Origin: Oligoflexia bacterium
GTDB lineage: Bacteria > Bdellovibrionota > UBA1018 > CAIPTA01
Direction of reading: 5' to 3'
Assembly (NCBI GenBank): GCA_023954355.1
Contig: JAMLID010000010.1
Span: 35,778-99,777 of the forward strand
Length of the DNA: 64,000 nt
A model generated the notes under the pieces. That model saw only the letters and a program-made list of their open reading frames with translations, was not told where the DNA came from and did not search any database. Shown here in pieces: positions 10,042 to 19,586 of the stretch; position 1 is the first letter of the stretch, and each line of letters begins with the position of its first letter. The translations under genes were made by a program, and so were the position numbers.

Positions 10042-10503
10042 TTATTCTTCATCTGCTTTACGTATGGTGATTTTGCCTTTAGAGCTAATTTTTACTTTGA
10101 CGTTTTCTAAGTCTATATTTCCGTTTTGTTTACATGTTTCCACAGCAGATTGAACTTCAGATGTAATTTTTTCAATAGTATTTAGCTGAACATCTTTTAG
10201 TTTGGCTGCAAATTCTGCGGCAGCTAATATTTTGTTTGCTCCGGTTTCAAAAGTTTGTTCCTTAAAAAGAGCTAAAATATTTGTTTTACAAGATTTTAAA
10301 GAGCCAGCTAAATTAGCTGTTAGTTCTAGTTTGTCGAATTCGCAGTTCTCAATGCTATTTCTATGTGAACTGACAAAATCTTCAATAATGCAGTTTTCAA
10401 GTTTTTGATGCAATTTATTGTCATTGTTGTCAGCAGCAAGAGCTGAGGGACTAAATTGCATAAAGCTAATAATAGCAAATAACGAAGAGAGTGCTTTTTT
10501 CAT
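10042..10503 (-). CDS. Small exported protein of unknown function
   Basis: A 153-residue protein with a clear signal peptide (residues 1-23, ending ALA). The mature chain is helical and charged with four regularly spaced cysteines (C38, C54, C74, C113 approximately), suggesting periplasmic disulfides. No family is recognised. The gene is convergent with the DUF4153 gene, their stops being 1 nt apart. Confidence 0.65.
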   Translation of the reverse strand: MKKALSSLFAIISFMQFSPSALAADNNDNKLHQKLENCIIEDFVSSHRNSIENCEFDKLELTANLAGSLKSCKTNILALFKEQTFETGANKILAAAEFAAKLKDVQLNTIEKITSEVQSAVETCKQNGNIDLENVKVKISSKGKITIRKADEE

Positions 10504-10628
10504 AAAAACTCCTAAATTTGACTTTAATTATGCAAGCGGTAGGCCAGGCCTAGGTCGATTTAAATGCGTAACCAGCCAATATTACTTAAGAAAATTAAAT
10601 ACAGCTGTACATAAGATAGACAAAAAAA

Positions 10629-13154
10629 TTAGCTGGGGTTGTTCAATACTTCATTGGGCTGTTTTCTCCAGCTGTCGCTAGAGCCTAGAGTAAGAACTAA
10701 GTTTCCTAGTATAAGAGTTAGAGCTACGCTTAGTGCTAGTGGGGTAAAAGCGATTACAAAAGTGCCTTCAAAGAAAATCCAAGAAATAATCCATGAAAGA
10801 AAAATGCTTAATCCACTACCTAGTAAACCAGCACAAAAGCATAAAAGAGAAAATTCTACAGATCGTTGAATGAATATTTGTTTTTTATGAGCCCCTAAAG
10901 ACTGTAACAGACTTACTTCCCATGCTCTTAGTTCTGATTGTTGGTTTGCGATAGAAAGTAGAACTACAAAGCCAGTAAAAAGTACGATAATGCTCATTAG
11001 ATTAAGGCACCATTGCATTTTACTAAGTAAGTCGAGGCCTTTTTCTATGGTTGATTTTAAATCAATCACAGAAATATTTGGATAAAGTCTAGATAGCTCA
11101 AAACGAATTTCTTCAATCTCTTTAGAGCGCATGATCGATCCTAAAAAGATTTGTGGAGCATCTTCTAAAAATCCCTCTTGAAACAAAACGAAAAAATTTG
11201 GCTGAAAACTAGTCCATTTAACTGTTCGAAAATTTACTACTCGTCCCTGAAGTTCTACACCTTGAATGTCGAATTTTAAGATATCACCAAGATTAATATT
11301 TAAGCGTTTTGCGAATCGTTGTTCTAGAGATATTTGTGCAATTTCTTCTTTTGAGTGGTTAAACTCTACACCTGAGTGTATCGACTCTGATGAGCGAAGA
11401 TTATTTCGGTAACTTAAATTAAAACCACGATTTCGAAAACGTGCCTCATTTTCTTCTTCACGAGTTTGGAATCCTTCAGCTCTTTTTTTTCTTTCAAACT
11501 CTTCATCGTTTATGCTTAATAGACGAGCTCTAACCATAGGGGAAATATTTTCGAGCTTAGATTTTTTTTCTTTCACTAAACGAATTACTTCATCGATTTG
11601 GTCTTGCTGGATATCAAAAAGAAAAAAAGCCGGAAGATTCTTTTGATCGGGGTTTTCTATTTCGGCACTTAAACTAGCTCTCAACTGAGGTAAAAGATTT
11701 AAAAGTAACACACCTATGGCAATAGCGCTAAAGGCAGCTAGGGATCGATGACCACTACGTGATAAATAAAGAAAAGCTTGTCTTATAGGCCAGGCAAATT
11801 TCACTGTAGGAACTTTTTTTAATAAAGATAAAAATGCGTACCCAGCACCAAAGAAAAAGGCCGAAGAAAAAAGTAAAGAGGCTAAAAATACACCGGCGAT
11901 TCTATAAGATTGAGCTTCATAAAGACTTAAAAGTGCAAATAAAATTAGTGCCGGAATAAATAAGAGTAATGTGATTATGTTCCATTTTGGTTCAGAAATA
12001 AAATTAGATAAGAGTTCTTTAGGGTTTTGAGTGCGAAGAGAAAATAAGAACGGAACAGAAAGTAGTGTAGAGCCCAAAATAGAAATTAATAGAGTGATCA
12101 ATATAGATATGGGAGCAATCGATATGTTGATATTCATAGGATTGATAGATTGGATAAGCAGGTTAATCAATCGAATCTCTAAGAAAGCTAAAGAATAGGA
12201 AAGTGGAACAGCTAGTAATGACAAAAGAGTTATTTGTATTATTGGAATAGAAATCGCCTGTTTATAAGAAAATCCGAGCACCTGGTGTATTGCAAAGACT
12301 TTCGTTCGTTTTAGTAGCCAGGTTCGAAATAAATAAGCTGCCCCAAGGGAAGATAAGAAAAGTGCAACCAATGCAGACAATCCTAAAAAATCAGCAAGAT
12401 AAGAGAGCATTCTACCTGAATCGCTTGCGGCATCGCTAGCTGCACGTATTCTTATGGATGGGTCAGTAAATTTTTGTGACCATTGATCAGCAAGAGGTTG
12501 AGCTTCTAAGTAGTTTTGAATTTTATAAACCTTTACAAAACTAACAGTACTTTCTGGTCGTATAAGTTTAGTGTGGTATAAATTTTCTAAGCTCATAAAA
12601 ATTCGACCTGATAGGGTCAATGAGCGAAAGCTTTGGGTCGGGTCACTTGTGATGAAGTCATCTACGATAAAGACCTTATCTCCAATCTTCAAACTTGAGC
12701 CAATATCGAGATTTAATTGCTCTGCCAGTGGAGATTCGATCCATATTTTATTGTCTGTTAATATAGCGCTGGCTTTTCCACTTTCAATGACGCCTTTTTT
12801 ATGAAGTTCAATAAATCCTCTGACAGGAAAATTTGCTCCAATTCCCTTCAGCAAAACTAAACGTGATTCTTTGTTTGATTGGATCATCGAATAAGTTTCA
12901 ATAAACTCAGAGTTCGAAAGCGTATTTTTTTGAAACTCGCTTATGATTTCAATTTCATTTTGTGTAAATGGCCTTCTTGCAGAAATGGCAAGATCAGCGC
13001 CTAAAATATTTTGTGCATTTTCTTGCAAACTAGATTTTAGAGAGGCTCTGTATGTTTCTACAGCTAATAGACCAGATAGGCCTAGCGCTAAGTTAAGTAC
13101 GAATAAAATAGAAAATTTCTTTTCGAGCTCTTTCCAAGCGTGACGAAGCAACAT
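10629..13154 (-). CDS. ybbP: ABC transporter permease, FtsX/YbbP type
   Basis: An 841-residue inner-membrane permease with the two-module FtsX layout: one N-terminal helix, a large periplasmic domain, three helices (about 250-375), four more helices in the middle, a second periplasmic domain and three C-terminal helices. This is the topology of YbbP (about 800 residues), the permease partner of ATPase YbbA in lipoprotein or lipid-export type systems. Its start overlaps the stop of the ATPase gene (TAATG), so the two are translationally coupled. With the upstream SGNH esterase it forms a three-gene operon. The exported substrate is unknown. Confidence 0.85.
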   Translation of the reverse strand: MLLRHAWKELEKKFSILFVLNLALGLSGLLAVETYRASLKSSLQENAQNILGADLAISARRPFTQNEIEIISEFQKNTLSNSEFIETYSMIQSNKESRLVLLKGIGANFPVRGFIELHKKGVIESGKASAILTDNKIWIESPLAEQLNLDIGSSLKIGDKVFIVDDFITSDPTQSFRSLTLSGRIFMSLENLYHTKLIRPESTVSFVKVYKIQNYLEAQPLADQWSQKFTDPSIRIRAASDAASDSGRMLSYLADFLGLSALVALFLSSLGAAYLFRTWLLKRTKVFAIHQVLGFSYKQAISIPIIQITLLSLLAVPLSYSLAFLEIRLINLLIQSINPMNINISIAPISILITLLISILGSTLLSVPFLFSLRTQNPKELLSNFISEPKWNIITLLLFIPALILFALLSLYEAQSYRIAGVFLASLLFSSAFFFGAGYAFLSLLKKVPTVKFAWPIRQAFLYLSRSGHRSLAAFSAIAIGVLLLNLLPQLRASLSAEIENPDQKNLPAFFLFDIQQDQIDEVIRLVKEKKSKLENISPMVRARLLSINDEEFERKKRAEGFQTREEENEARFRNRGFNLSYRNNLRSSESIHSGVEFNHSKEEIAQISLEQRFAKRLNINLGDILKFDIQGVELQGRVVNFRTVKWTSFQPNFFVLFQEGFLEDAPQIFLGSIMRSKEIEEIRFELSRLYPNISVIDLKSTIEKGLDLLSKMQWCLNLMSIIVLFTGFVVLLSIANQQSELRAWEVSLLQSLGAHKKQIFIQRSVEFSLLCFCAGLLGSGLSIFLSWIISWIFFEGTFVIAFTPLALSVALTLILGNLVLTLGSSDSWRKQPNEVLNNPS

Positions 13155-13819
13155 TAAATCTCCTTAAGAAAGCCTTTTTCTAAAAGGTATTTTCTATCAC
13201 ACTGGTCTGCTAATTCTTTATTGTGGGTAACTAAAATAGTTGTTGTTTTAGTTTTTCTTACTTGGTTAAAGAAAGCATTCATTACTATTGATCCTGTATC
13301 GCTGTCTAGATTTCCGCTTGGCTCATCGGCCAGAAGCAAAGAGGGTGAGGTGGCAAGCGCTCTAGCTATAGCGACTCTTTGACACTCACCTCCGCTCATC
13401 TGTCTTGGTAAGTGATTTAAGCGGTGTTCTAAGCCTAAGTCTTTTAATAAGTTTGCAGCGATTTCATTTCTATTTTTTACTTCTAAGATTTCTAACGGCA
13501 GCAATACATTTTCTATAGCAGTTAAATGGGGTAACAGATGGTATTGTTGAAAGACAATGCCGACATTTTTTGCTCGCCACTGAGTGAGTGCTTCATTTTT
13601 CTGTTCATGCACTGGAAAGTTATTTAAATAAATTTGCCCTCTATCAGCAATGTCTAGGCCAGCTAAAAGGGCAAGCAATGTAGATTTGCCACTACCTGAT
13701 TGGCCTAAGATAGCGATTACCTCACCTTGACTTACTTTAATTTGCAGGTCTTGCAAAATACTGATTTTTTTTTCACCTTGGAAATAATTTTTTTCTAATT
13801 GTGTAACATTAAGACTCAT
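13154..13819 (-). CDS. ybbA: ABC transporter ATP-binding protein, YbbA/LolD type
   Basis: A 221-residue ATPase of the MacB/LolD/YbbA subgroup. Walker A GQSGSGKST spans residues 39-47, the Q-loop is in VFQQYHLLPHLTA, the signature is MSGGECQR and Walker B is LLADEPSGNLD, with the H-loop in LVTHNKEL. The SGNLD form of the Walker B tail is characteristic of this subgroup. It overlaps the esterase gene by 4 nt upstream and the permease start downstream, so it supplies energy to the permease at 10629. Confidence 0.92.
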   Translation of the reverse strand: MSLNVTQLEKNYFQGEKKISILQDLQIKVSQGEVIAILGQSGSGKSTLLALLAGLDIADRGQIYLNNFPVHEQKNEALTQWRAKNVGIVFQQYHLLPHLTAIENVLLPLEILEVKNRNEIAANLLKDLGLEHRLNHLPRQMSGGECQRVAIARALATSPSLLLADEPSGNLDSDTGSIVMNAFFNQVRKTKTTTILVTHNKELADQCDRKYLLEKGFLKEI

Positions 13820-14421
13820 AGTTTACTCTTTAAGAATTGGTATACGGTTTCAGCCATTATCTTATGACCTTCTTCGTTGGGGTGTATGCCATCAGCTAAG
13901 TTTAATTTTGGATTCGCAGCTACGCCTTCTAGTAAGAAAGGTAAGAAATCCACTTTTTCTGCTTTAGCTATTTTAGGAAAAGTTGCAGAAAAATCTTTTG
14001 CATATTGGGTTCCATAATTTGGTGGCATAAGCATTCCTACAAAAAAGATTTTTATTTTTTCTTTTTTTGCCAATTGAATTGCTTTACTTAAATTTTTCTC
14101 TAACTGACTTAGCTTTAATCCTCTAAGACCGTCATTGGCTCCTAGGGCAATCATTAATGCATCAGGTTTGCTTTTAAGAGCCCACTTTACACGTCCTAGA
14201 GCTGATGCTGAGGTAGATCCACTAACGCCAGAGTTTGTGACTTTCCATTTCAAGCCACTATCCTGTAGTTTATTTTCTAAAAGAGCAGGATAAGCCTGTT
14301 CTTTAGCTATGCCGTAGCCCTCGGTTAGAGAATCGCCGATGATAATTAGTGTTTTAGTGTTTTCTGCGTGGGCAAAAGCGCACGAGATAAAAAAGGAAAA
14401 AAATAAAAAGAACTTCATCAC
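13816..14421 (-). CDS. tesA: Exported SGNH-family esterase/lysophospholipase (TesA-like)
   Basis: A 201-residue periplasmic esterase with a signal peptide (residues 1-19). All SGNH blocks are present: GDSLTEG with catalytic Ser31, the block II Gly in NSGVSGST, GAND with Asn96, and D177-x2-H180 in ADGIHPN. TesA-type enzymes hydrolyse thioesters, lysophospholipids and short esters. In E. coli tesA sits divergently beside ybbA-ybbP; here it is the first gene of the same operon, overlapping the ATPase by 4 nt. The shared neighbourhood suggests a link between ester hydrolysis and the ABC system. Confidence 0.92.
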   Translation of the reverse strand: MMKFFLFFSFFISCAFAHAENTKTLIIIGDSLTEGYGIAKEQAYPALLENKLQDSGLKWKVTNSGVSGSTSASALGRVKWALKSKPDALMIALGANDGLRGLKLSQLEKNLSKAIQLAKKEKIKIFFVGMLMPPNYGTQYAKDFSATFPKIAKAEKVDFLPFLLEGVAANPKLNLADGIHPNEEGHKIMAETVYQFLKSKL

Positions 14422-14585
14422 TCTAGTCCACTACAGTTTTAGATTCATGAGCAAGTACTAAATAGACGCATTAGTACTGAATATATTATTTGGTGTTTTC
14501 TATTCGTTTCTGACGCAGATTTTAGAGGCAACACGCTGTGTAATGATTCTTGCTTTCGGTCTTGTAATTTTTTATTCTTTTTCCT

Positions 14586-14927
14586 ATGAAAAAGTTCATC
14601 CTACTTAGCTTTGTTTTATTACATCCTTTGTCTTTCGCTTCAGAAAAGATAGAAAAAAAAGCAACTGATGCTACTCCTAAGAAACAGAAAGAAGAGTGGT
14701 TTCAATGTGAGCAAGATGATGATTGCGTAAATATTAGCTTTTCGTGTGCGGGAGGCACTGTAAACAAAAAGTTCGAAGCCGAAGCAAGAGAGCTCTATCG
14801 CGGACAAAGTGCGATTCGTGATTGCGCTATAACAGAGCCTAAAAAAAACGAACTTCCGTTTCGAGTATTTTGTAAAGATAAAAAGTGTGGCAGCCAGGGG
14901 CGAAACCCTAAGATCGATTTTAGTTAA
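14586..14927 (+). CDS. Small exported cysteine-rich protein
   Basis: A 113-residue protein with a signal peptide (residues 1-18, ending SFA) and six cysteines in a compact mature domain (CEQDDDCVNISFSC, then CAI, then CKDKKC), spaced like a disulfide-stabilised periplasmic domain. The function is unknown. No Shine-Dalgarno sequence is visible before the ATG at 14586; the upstream stretch is T-rich. Confidence 0.7.
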   Translation: MKKFILLSFVLLHPLSFASEKIEKKATDATPKKQKEEWFQCEQDDDCVNISFSCAGGTVNKKFEAEARELYRGQSAIRDCAITEPKKNELPFRVFCKDKKCGSQGRNPKIDFS

Positions 14928-14994
14928 CCATCTAATATTATTGAATATTCAATCCCTGGCTCGTAGAGGCCGATAAGAATAGTAAGGGGTGGGT

Positions 14995-16332
14995 ATGTTC
15001 TATCGTAAATTTCTTTTTTTCGGATTTTTGTTTCTATTGCCTTTATTTTCTATAGCAGAAGAAGAGTTTTCTTATGATCTTGGTGCGGTGAAGTTTAAAA
15101 AGAATCCGTTACAGAGCGGTTCAACTGCACCAAATGATGGTGCAATTTCGAATGATGAAGAGCATGTATATCAAATAAATTTTACTTCAAATCCATATAA
15201 GCAGAAAAAAAGAGCTATTTCATCTTCTGATGAAAGCGCTAGTGAGCAAGTAGAAAGTCCAATTGCTGAAGTAGAAGATAGTGAATTTACAAACTGGAAG
15301 CCTAAAGCAAAACCACCATCAGCAGAGACCTCTCTATTGAATAGCTATGGTTTGTATTCTCCTCATGTAAAAACAATATCAGGGCAAAAAAGGTTATGGG
15401 TGGGTGGCTGGGTGAGTTCAGCAGACCCTTTTGAAGGATACTTGCAATTGCTGGATAATGGGGTAAATCCAGCAGAAATTTATGGTCCAGATAAAATTTA
15501 TACAGGGTTATTAACTGATTCGGCAGATCAGAACGCCAACAACTTAAAGCTTTCACTTGCTCTAAAAGGGTATCACGTAAATGATCCAACGATCATTGCT
15601 CCACCTAGCGATGCAGGCCAAGATCGTAGTACTTGGCTATATATGTACTTCACAATGCTTAGCAATCAAGTAGCAGAAAAGTGTCGCAAATCGAATCAAA
15701 CAACTGAGCACTGCCCAGATTTATTTGAAAAACACGATATCGGTTTTGCAAGTAGTATTGATGGCGGTGTTTCTTGGACATATAGGGGGATTGTTGTGAC
15801 CGCTGCTGATAGCGGTGATGGTAAAGGAGCATGGACTCCTTCGGCAATCGTTGTAGAAAATGAAATATGGCTCTACTACAGCAGCGGACGGCAGGACTTT
15901 AACCAAGAGAATTTATTTCGCCTAAAGCTTCATGCTAATGGGCACCAAAAGCTAGACGCACCTCAAGCAGTTGACATAAGTGCTTTTAAAGCAGGAAAGT
16001 TATACGCAAATGCTGAGGTTGTGCAATATGAAAATAAAGGAAGAAAGCGCTTTTTAATGGTTGCCAATGATGGGCCTCAAAAAAATATTTCATTGCATGA
16101 GTCTGCAGATGGTCTCAACTTTAAAACCAAAGAAGAAAAATTAATTACGGGAAATGCGGTGGTTAGTCCATTCATAGAACAGGCATTTATGAACGAAGTG
16201 TCGTCTCACGGAGGTACGACGTCTGTATCAGCCTTTAGTGCTCCGCTCTTTTTAAGAATTTATTATGCTGAGAGAGTTTCTGCAGAAAGTTGGAAATTAA
16301 GAAAGACTGAGCTTAATTTCGATTTAAAGTAA
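14995..16332 (+). CDS. Exported beta-propeller protein (glycosidase/sialidase-like fold)
   Basis: A secreted protein of 445 residues, with start taken at ATG 14995 rather than the GTG at 14989 because AAGGGG then sits at a suitable distance and the signal peptide begins cleanly (MFYRKFLFFGFLF). A low-complexity linker of about 90 residues precedes a domain with bladed-propeller features, including an Asp-box-like segment SIDGGVSWTYRG and repeated WLYMYF/WLYYSS strands. This is the five-bladed fold of GH43/GH32/GH68 or sialidase-like proteins. Catalytic acids cannot be assigned by eye, so enzyme activity is uncertain. Confidence 0.62.
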   Translation: MFYRKFLFFGFLFLLPLFSIAEEEFSYDLGAVKFKKNPLQSGSTAPNDGAISNDEEHVYQINFTSNPYKQKKRAISSSDESASEQVESPIAEVEDSEFTNWKPKAKPPSAETSLLNSYGLYSPHVKTISGQKRLWVGGWVSSADPFEGYLQLLDNGVNPAEIYGPDKIYTGLLTDSADQNANNLKLSLALKGYHVNDPTIIAPPSDAGQDRSTWLYMYFTMLSNQVAEKCRKSNQTTEHCPDLFEKHDIGFASSIDGGVSWTYRGIVVTAADSGDGKGAWTPSAIVVENEIWLYYSSGRQDFNQENLFRLKLHANGHQKLDAPQAVDISAFKAGKLYANAEVVQYENKGRKRFLMVANDGPQKNISLHESADGLNFKTKEEKLITGNAVVSPFIEQAFMNEVSSHGGTTSVSAFSAPLFLRIYYAERVSAESWKLRKTELNFDLK

Positions 16333-16447
16333 TATTCATTATTATTTCTTAATTTAGATTCTCTTATCTCTGAGTTAAGATTTTTTTACCTCGACTTTGA
16401 TGATTCTATAGAGCTAGGCTACTCTTTTCATTTACGTGAGGAGTAAA

Positions 16448-17299
16448 ATGAGCTTATTTCTAATTTCTATATTTTTAGCGCTATCTCCCTTTAACTCAAA
16501 AGCCTTGGTGTCATCACCAAGTGGTATTGCTGAGGGAGAGATGAATATAGAATTAAAGGCTATAGCAGAGAGAGGTAAGGTTGAGCCGAATGAGAATGTG
16601 GCCTCTCACCACGCGGCAAAAATTAATATTTATCAGCTTTCTGTAAGTAGGGGTTTAAGTGGTATCGGGTTTGGTCTAGATCATTTTTTAAGACTTGATG
16701 CAAAGTTTTTTCAAAGTGGAAGAGAAGAAGTTAATCGGCAAATTTTTTATTCAAAAGATAATGGCAAATCGCTAACTGTTACATATGGATTCAATTTTGT
16801 GCATACTACCGCACATAGCGCTGGCATTTATGCCTCGCTAACTCCTTATGCAAAATTTAATAAAGATAAGTTTTCTCTTCCTCGTATTGACTTATGGGCT
16901 TTAGGCTTTAGAAGTGGCTTAGAGCTAAACAAACTTTGGTTTATTGAAGATAGTGTTCACTACGGTTCGGGGTTTTCTGGACGGCAAAATTCCTATTTAG
17001 CATTTACTCACTTATTCGCTCTACGCTTAGAGCCTCTAGTTAGTCTGCCGATGATTTTAAAAATTGGCCCCTATGCAGAATTAGATCTTAAAGATCGTTA
17101 TGATGAAAAGTATGACACAGCATTTTCTGCCGTCGGAAGGCGAGATCGAATTAGAGCGATGAAAGTTGGTTTTTTGGGAACTGTAGATATTACATTTAGT
17201 GATACTCTTTATTCGTCTCTATCGTATGTTCAGAAATTAGGTGGCTATGATGCTCCTGCGACGAACGCAACGGCTCTCACAATTGGAGCAAATTTTTAA
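16448..17299 (+). CDS. Outer-membrane beta-barrel protein
   Basis: A 283-residue protein; start taken at ATG 16448 because GAGGAG lies 5 nt upstream and the GTG at 16436 is part of that ribosome site. A signal peptide (1-20) is followed by alternating amphipathic strands and a C-terminal Phe (TIGANF), the usual ending of outer-membrane barrels recognised by the BAM complex. Tyr- and aromatic-rich girdle residues recur (YGFNF, YASLTPYAKF, SSLSYVQ). The ligand or role is unknown. Confidence 0.68.
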   Translation: MSLFLISIFLALSPFNSKALVSSPSGIAEGEMNIELKAIAERGKVEPNENVASHHAAKINIYQLSVSRGLSGIGFGLDHFLRLDAKFFQSGREEVNRQIFYSKDNGKSLTVTYGFNFVHTTAHSAGIYASLTPYAKFNKDKFSLPRIDLWALGFRSGLELNKLWFIEDSVHYGSGFSGRQNSYLAFTHLFALRLEPLVSLPMILKIGPYAELDLKDRYDEKYDTAFSAVGRRDRIRAMKVGFLGTVDITFSDTLYSSLSYVQKLGGYDAPATNATALTIGANF

Positions 17300-17354
17300 A
17301 AAATTTGTTTAAGCTAAAATCTAATTTGGTTTCTATTTTCTTGACGCTTCGCTT

Positions 17355-17383
17355 TTGTGGCAATTTTTCATGCAAGCTATGCT
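17355..17383 (+). promoter_or_regulatory. candidate promoter of the APC permease
   Basis: TTGTGG (17355-17360) and TATGCT (17378-17383) are separated by 17 bp, a sigma70-like layout. Transcription would begin near 17390, leaving about 8 nt before the ATG and no room for a ribosome site. Confidence 0.4.
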
Positions 17384-17397
17384 AGTCTTTTTACATT

Positions 17398-18717
17398 ATG
17401 AGTAATACAGAACCAAAATTGAAGCGCAATATAGGGCTTATCGCCTTAACACTTTACGGCATTGGAGACATTCTCGGTGCAGGGATTTACGGTCTTGTCG
17501 GTAAAGCGGCTGGAGAAATGGGTTCAGCCGCTTGGATGGGCTTTTTAGTGAGCATGTGCGCAGCTGGGCTTACTGGTCTATCTTATGCGAGTCTTGGTTC
17601 TCGATACCCAAAAGCAGCAGGAGCCGTTTTCGCAACTTCAAGAGCATTCAATAAGGGTTTTCTATCTTATATAGTTGGTTTAGCGCTTTTGGCATCTGGC
17701 TTGACTTCAATGGCTACAGCGAGCAGAGCCTTTTCAGGTTATTTCTCTGGGCTTTTTCTATCTTTACCGATTCCATTAATTATCGCCGGTTTTGCTTTAG
17801 CACTCACATTTATTGTATTTTGGGGTATTCGCGAGTCGCTTTGGGCAAATGCTGTTTGTACTGTCATTGAAGTAAGTGGTTTATTATTAATTATTATTTT
17901 GGGTATTTCTTTTCTTGGAGAAACTAATTATCTCAATGCGGTTACTGAGAGTAATCCAGAAGGGAATATTACGATTCCATTGATGCTAGGCGGAGCTGTG
18001 CTCACTTTTTATTCCTTTATTGGTTTTGAAGACATGCTAAACGTTGCCGAAGAAGTAAAAAACCCAAAGAAAAATATTCCAAGGGCGCTTATTTCTGCTG
18101 TAGCTCTTTCTTCGGTTATTTATATTCTTATCTGTTTGATTGCCGTATCGGTAATTCCTTCTAGTGAGTTGGCTCATTCGAAGCAACCGCTTGTAGATGT
18201 AATGGGAAGAATTGCTCCTTGGTTTCCTTCGCCTCTTTTTACGGTGATCGCTTTATTTGCCGTTGCAAATACTGCTCTTTTGAATTTTATTATGGGCTCT
18301 CGCTTGCTTTATGGGATGTCAGCTCAAGGATTGTTTCCTTCTTTATTTTCAAAAGTACACCCAACTAGAAATACGCCTCATCGAACCGTTTTATTGGTTG
18401 GGGCTATACTGTTAGTTCTTGCCTTCGTGGGAGAGATTTCTACTCTGGCGCGTGCAACAAGTGTGTTGTTGCTTTTATGTTTTGTAGTGGTGAATATCTC
18501 TCTTGTTGTTTTACAAAGAAAAGAGAAAATCCCAGGTACTTTTGAGGTTCCTTCGTTTGTTCCCGTTTTAGGTTCGCTCGTTTGCTTAGCCATGTTAAGT
18601 CAAACTAAACTTCAAGAGTGGCTGATTGCTGGTTCGATACTTATAGTGATTACAGTTTTATATTTTGTTCTGAGACCATCGGCAAACTCTATGGCTCAGC
18701 TGGGAGAGTTAGATTAA
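17398..18717 (+). CDS. APC-superfamily amino acid permease
   Basis: A 439-residue inner-membrane transporter with about 12 hydrophobic helices. The first helix carries the APC substrate-binding break GDILGAGIYGLVG, and helix 6 has the TFYSFIGFEDMLNVAEEVKNP motif region typical of the family. Such proteins import or exchange amino acids. The ATG at 17398 is only about 8 nt after the likely transcription start of an upstream promoter and no ribosome site is visible, so the mRNA may be nearly leaderless. It is convergent with the methyltransferase gene. Confidence 0.88.
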   Translation: MSNTEPKLKRNIGLIALTLYGIGDILGAGIYGLVGKAAGEMGSAAWMGFLVSMCAAGLTGLSYASLGSRYPKAAGAVFATSRAFNKGFLSYIVGLALLASGLTSMATASRAFSGYFSGLFLSLPIPLIIAGFALALTFIVFWGIRESLWANAVCTVIEVSGLLLIIILGISFLGETNYLNAVTESNPEGNITIPLMLGGAVLTFYSFIGFEDMLNVAEEVKNPKKNIPRALISAVALSSVIYILICLIAVSVIPSSELAHSKQPLVDVMGRIAPWFPSPLFTVIALFAVANTALLNFIMGSRLLYGMSAQGLFPSLFSKVHPTRNTPHRTVLLVGAILLVLAFVGEISTLARATSVLLLLCFVVVNISLVVLQRKEKIPGTFEVPSFVPVLGSLVCLAMLSQTKLQEWLIAGSILIVITVLYFVLRPSANSMAQLGELD

Positions 18718-18736
18718 ATTTTATCCTTGGCAGGCT

Positions 18737-19417
18737 TTATGATTTTTGTCCGTACCAGGCACTGATCATGAAAGCTTGAAAAAAACGCAACGGTAGTGGA
18801 ATATCGCTTTTACGAAGAAGGTTTTCTGTTTCTTCTGGAGTCGCAATAGCCAAAACATCTTTTAATTGCTTAGAGAGTGTACTGATAGATTCAGGCGTTG
18901 CTCCCATAAGTGTTTGAACTGACTCCCAATTTTTTAACATATAAGAAAATTCTTTAGACTCTAAATCAAAGCTAATTTCGGCATTGATTAAATAGCCACC
19001 GCTCTTTAGTCGAGAGCTCATCTCTTGAAAGAAAAATTGCTTCTCGTTATGTTTTATAAAGTGAGAGACTAAAATACTCAAAACAGCATCAAATTCTGTT
19101 CGTTTTGGTAGTTCATGAATATAGCCCTGAAAAAACTCAGTTCGACTAACAATATTTGCCTTTGTGAGGCGTTCTCGACAGATATCAAGCATTGCAGCGG
19201 AAGGGTCTAGAGCAACAAATTCCCACTCAGGATAAGCACGGGCAAGTGTGAGAATTTCAGCTCCAGTGCCGGCTCCTACGCATAGAATTTTCGATTTTTT
19301 AGGTAGGTCTTTTAACGTTAGAGTAGTTAAAAAATGCAAACAGTTAGAAATCTCAGAGAGCTTACTGTTTCTTTCGTCATAGCGTTCAGCATGTTCTTTT
19401 CCAAAGGCTTGGCTCAA
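18737..19417 (-). CDS. SAM-dependent class I methyltransferase
   Basis: A 226-residue soluble methyltransferase. Motif I CVGAGTGAE (about residues 46-54) binds SAM, followed by the acidic loop VALDPSAAML at the end of beta 2 and a motif IV region FDAVLSILVSHF. The N-terminal pattern (AERYDERNSKL) resembles small-molecule or tRNA methyltransferases of the UbiE/CmoA-like type. The substrate is unknown. It is a single gene, convergent with the APC permease. Confidence 0.82.
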   Translation of the reverse strand: MSQAFGKEHAERYDERNSKLSEISNCLHFLTTLTLKDLPKKSKILCVGAGTGAEILTLARAYPEWEFVALDPSAAMLDICRERLTKANIVSRTEFFQGYIHELPKRTEFDAVLSILVSHFIKHNEKQFFFQEMSSRLKSGGYLINAEISFDLESKEFSYMLKNWESVQTLMGATPESISTLSKQLKDVLAIATPEETENLLRKSDIPLPLRFFQAFMISAWYGQKS

Positions 19418-19586
19418 TTTAGCTCCCTATTTAAGTAAACTTATTCTTGCATAAGAGGGCAATTTTTTGCAACTACCACTAAGGAGGAAAGCTGCCCTAT
19501 AGAAAGAGCCTGCGCTGTAATCATAATTGACTTTTTCATATAGCTTTCATAGAGTTTCTTTAAGTTTTATCTCTAGAGAATTTCAA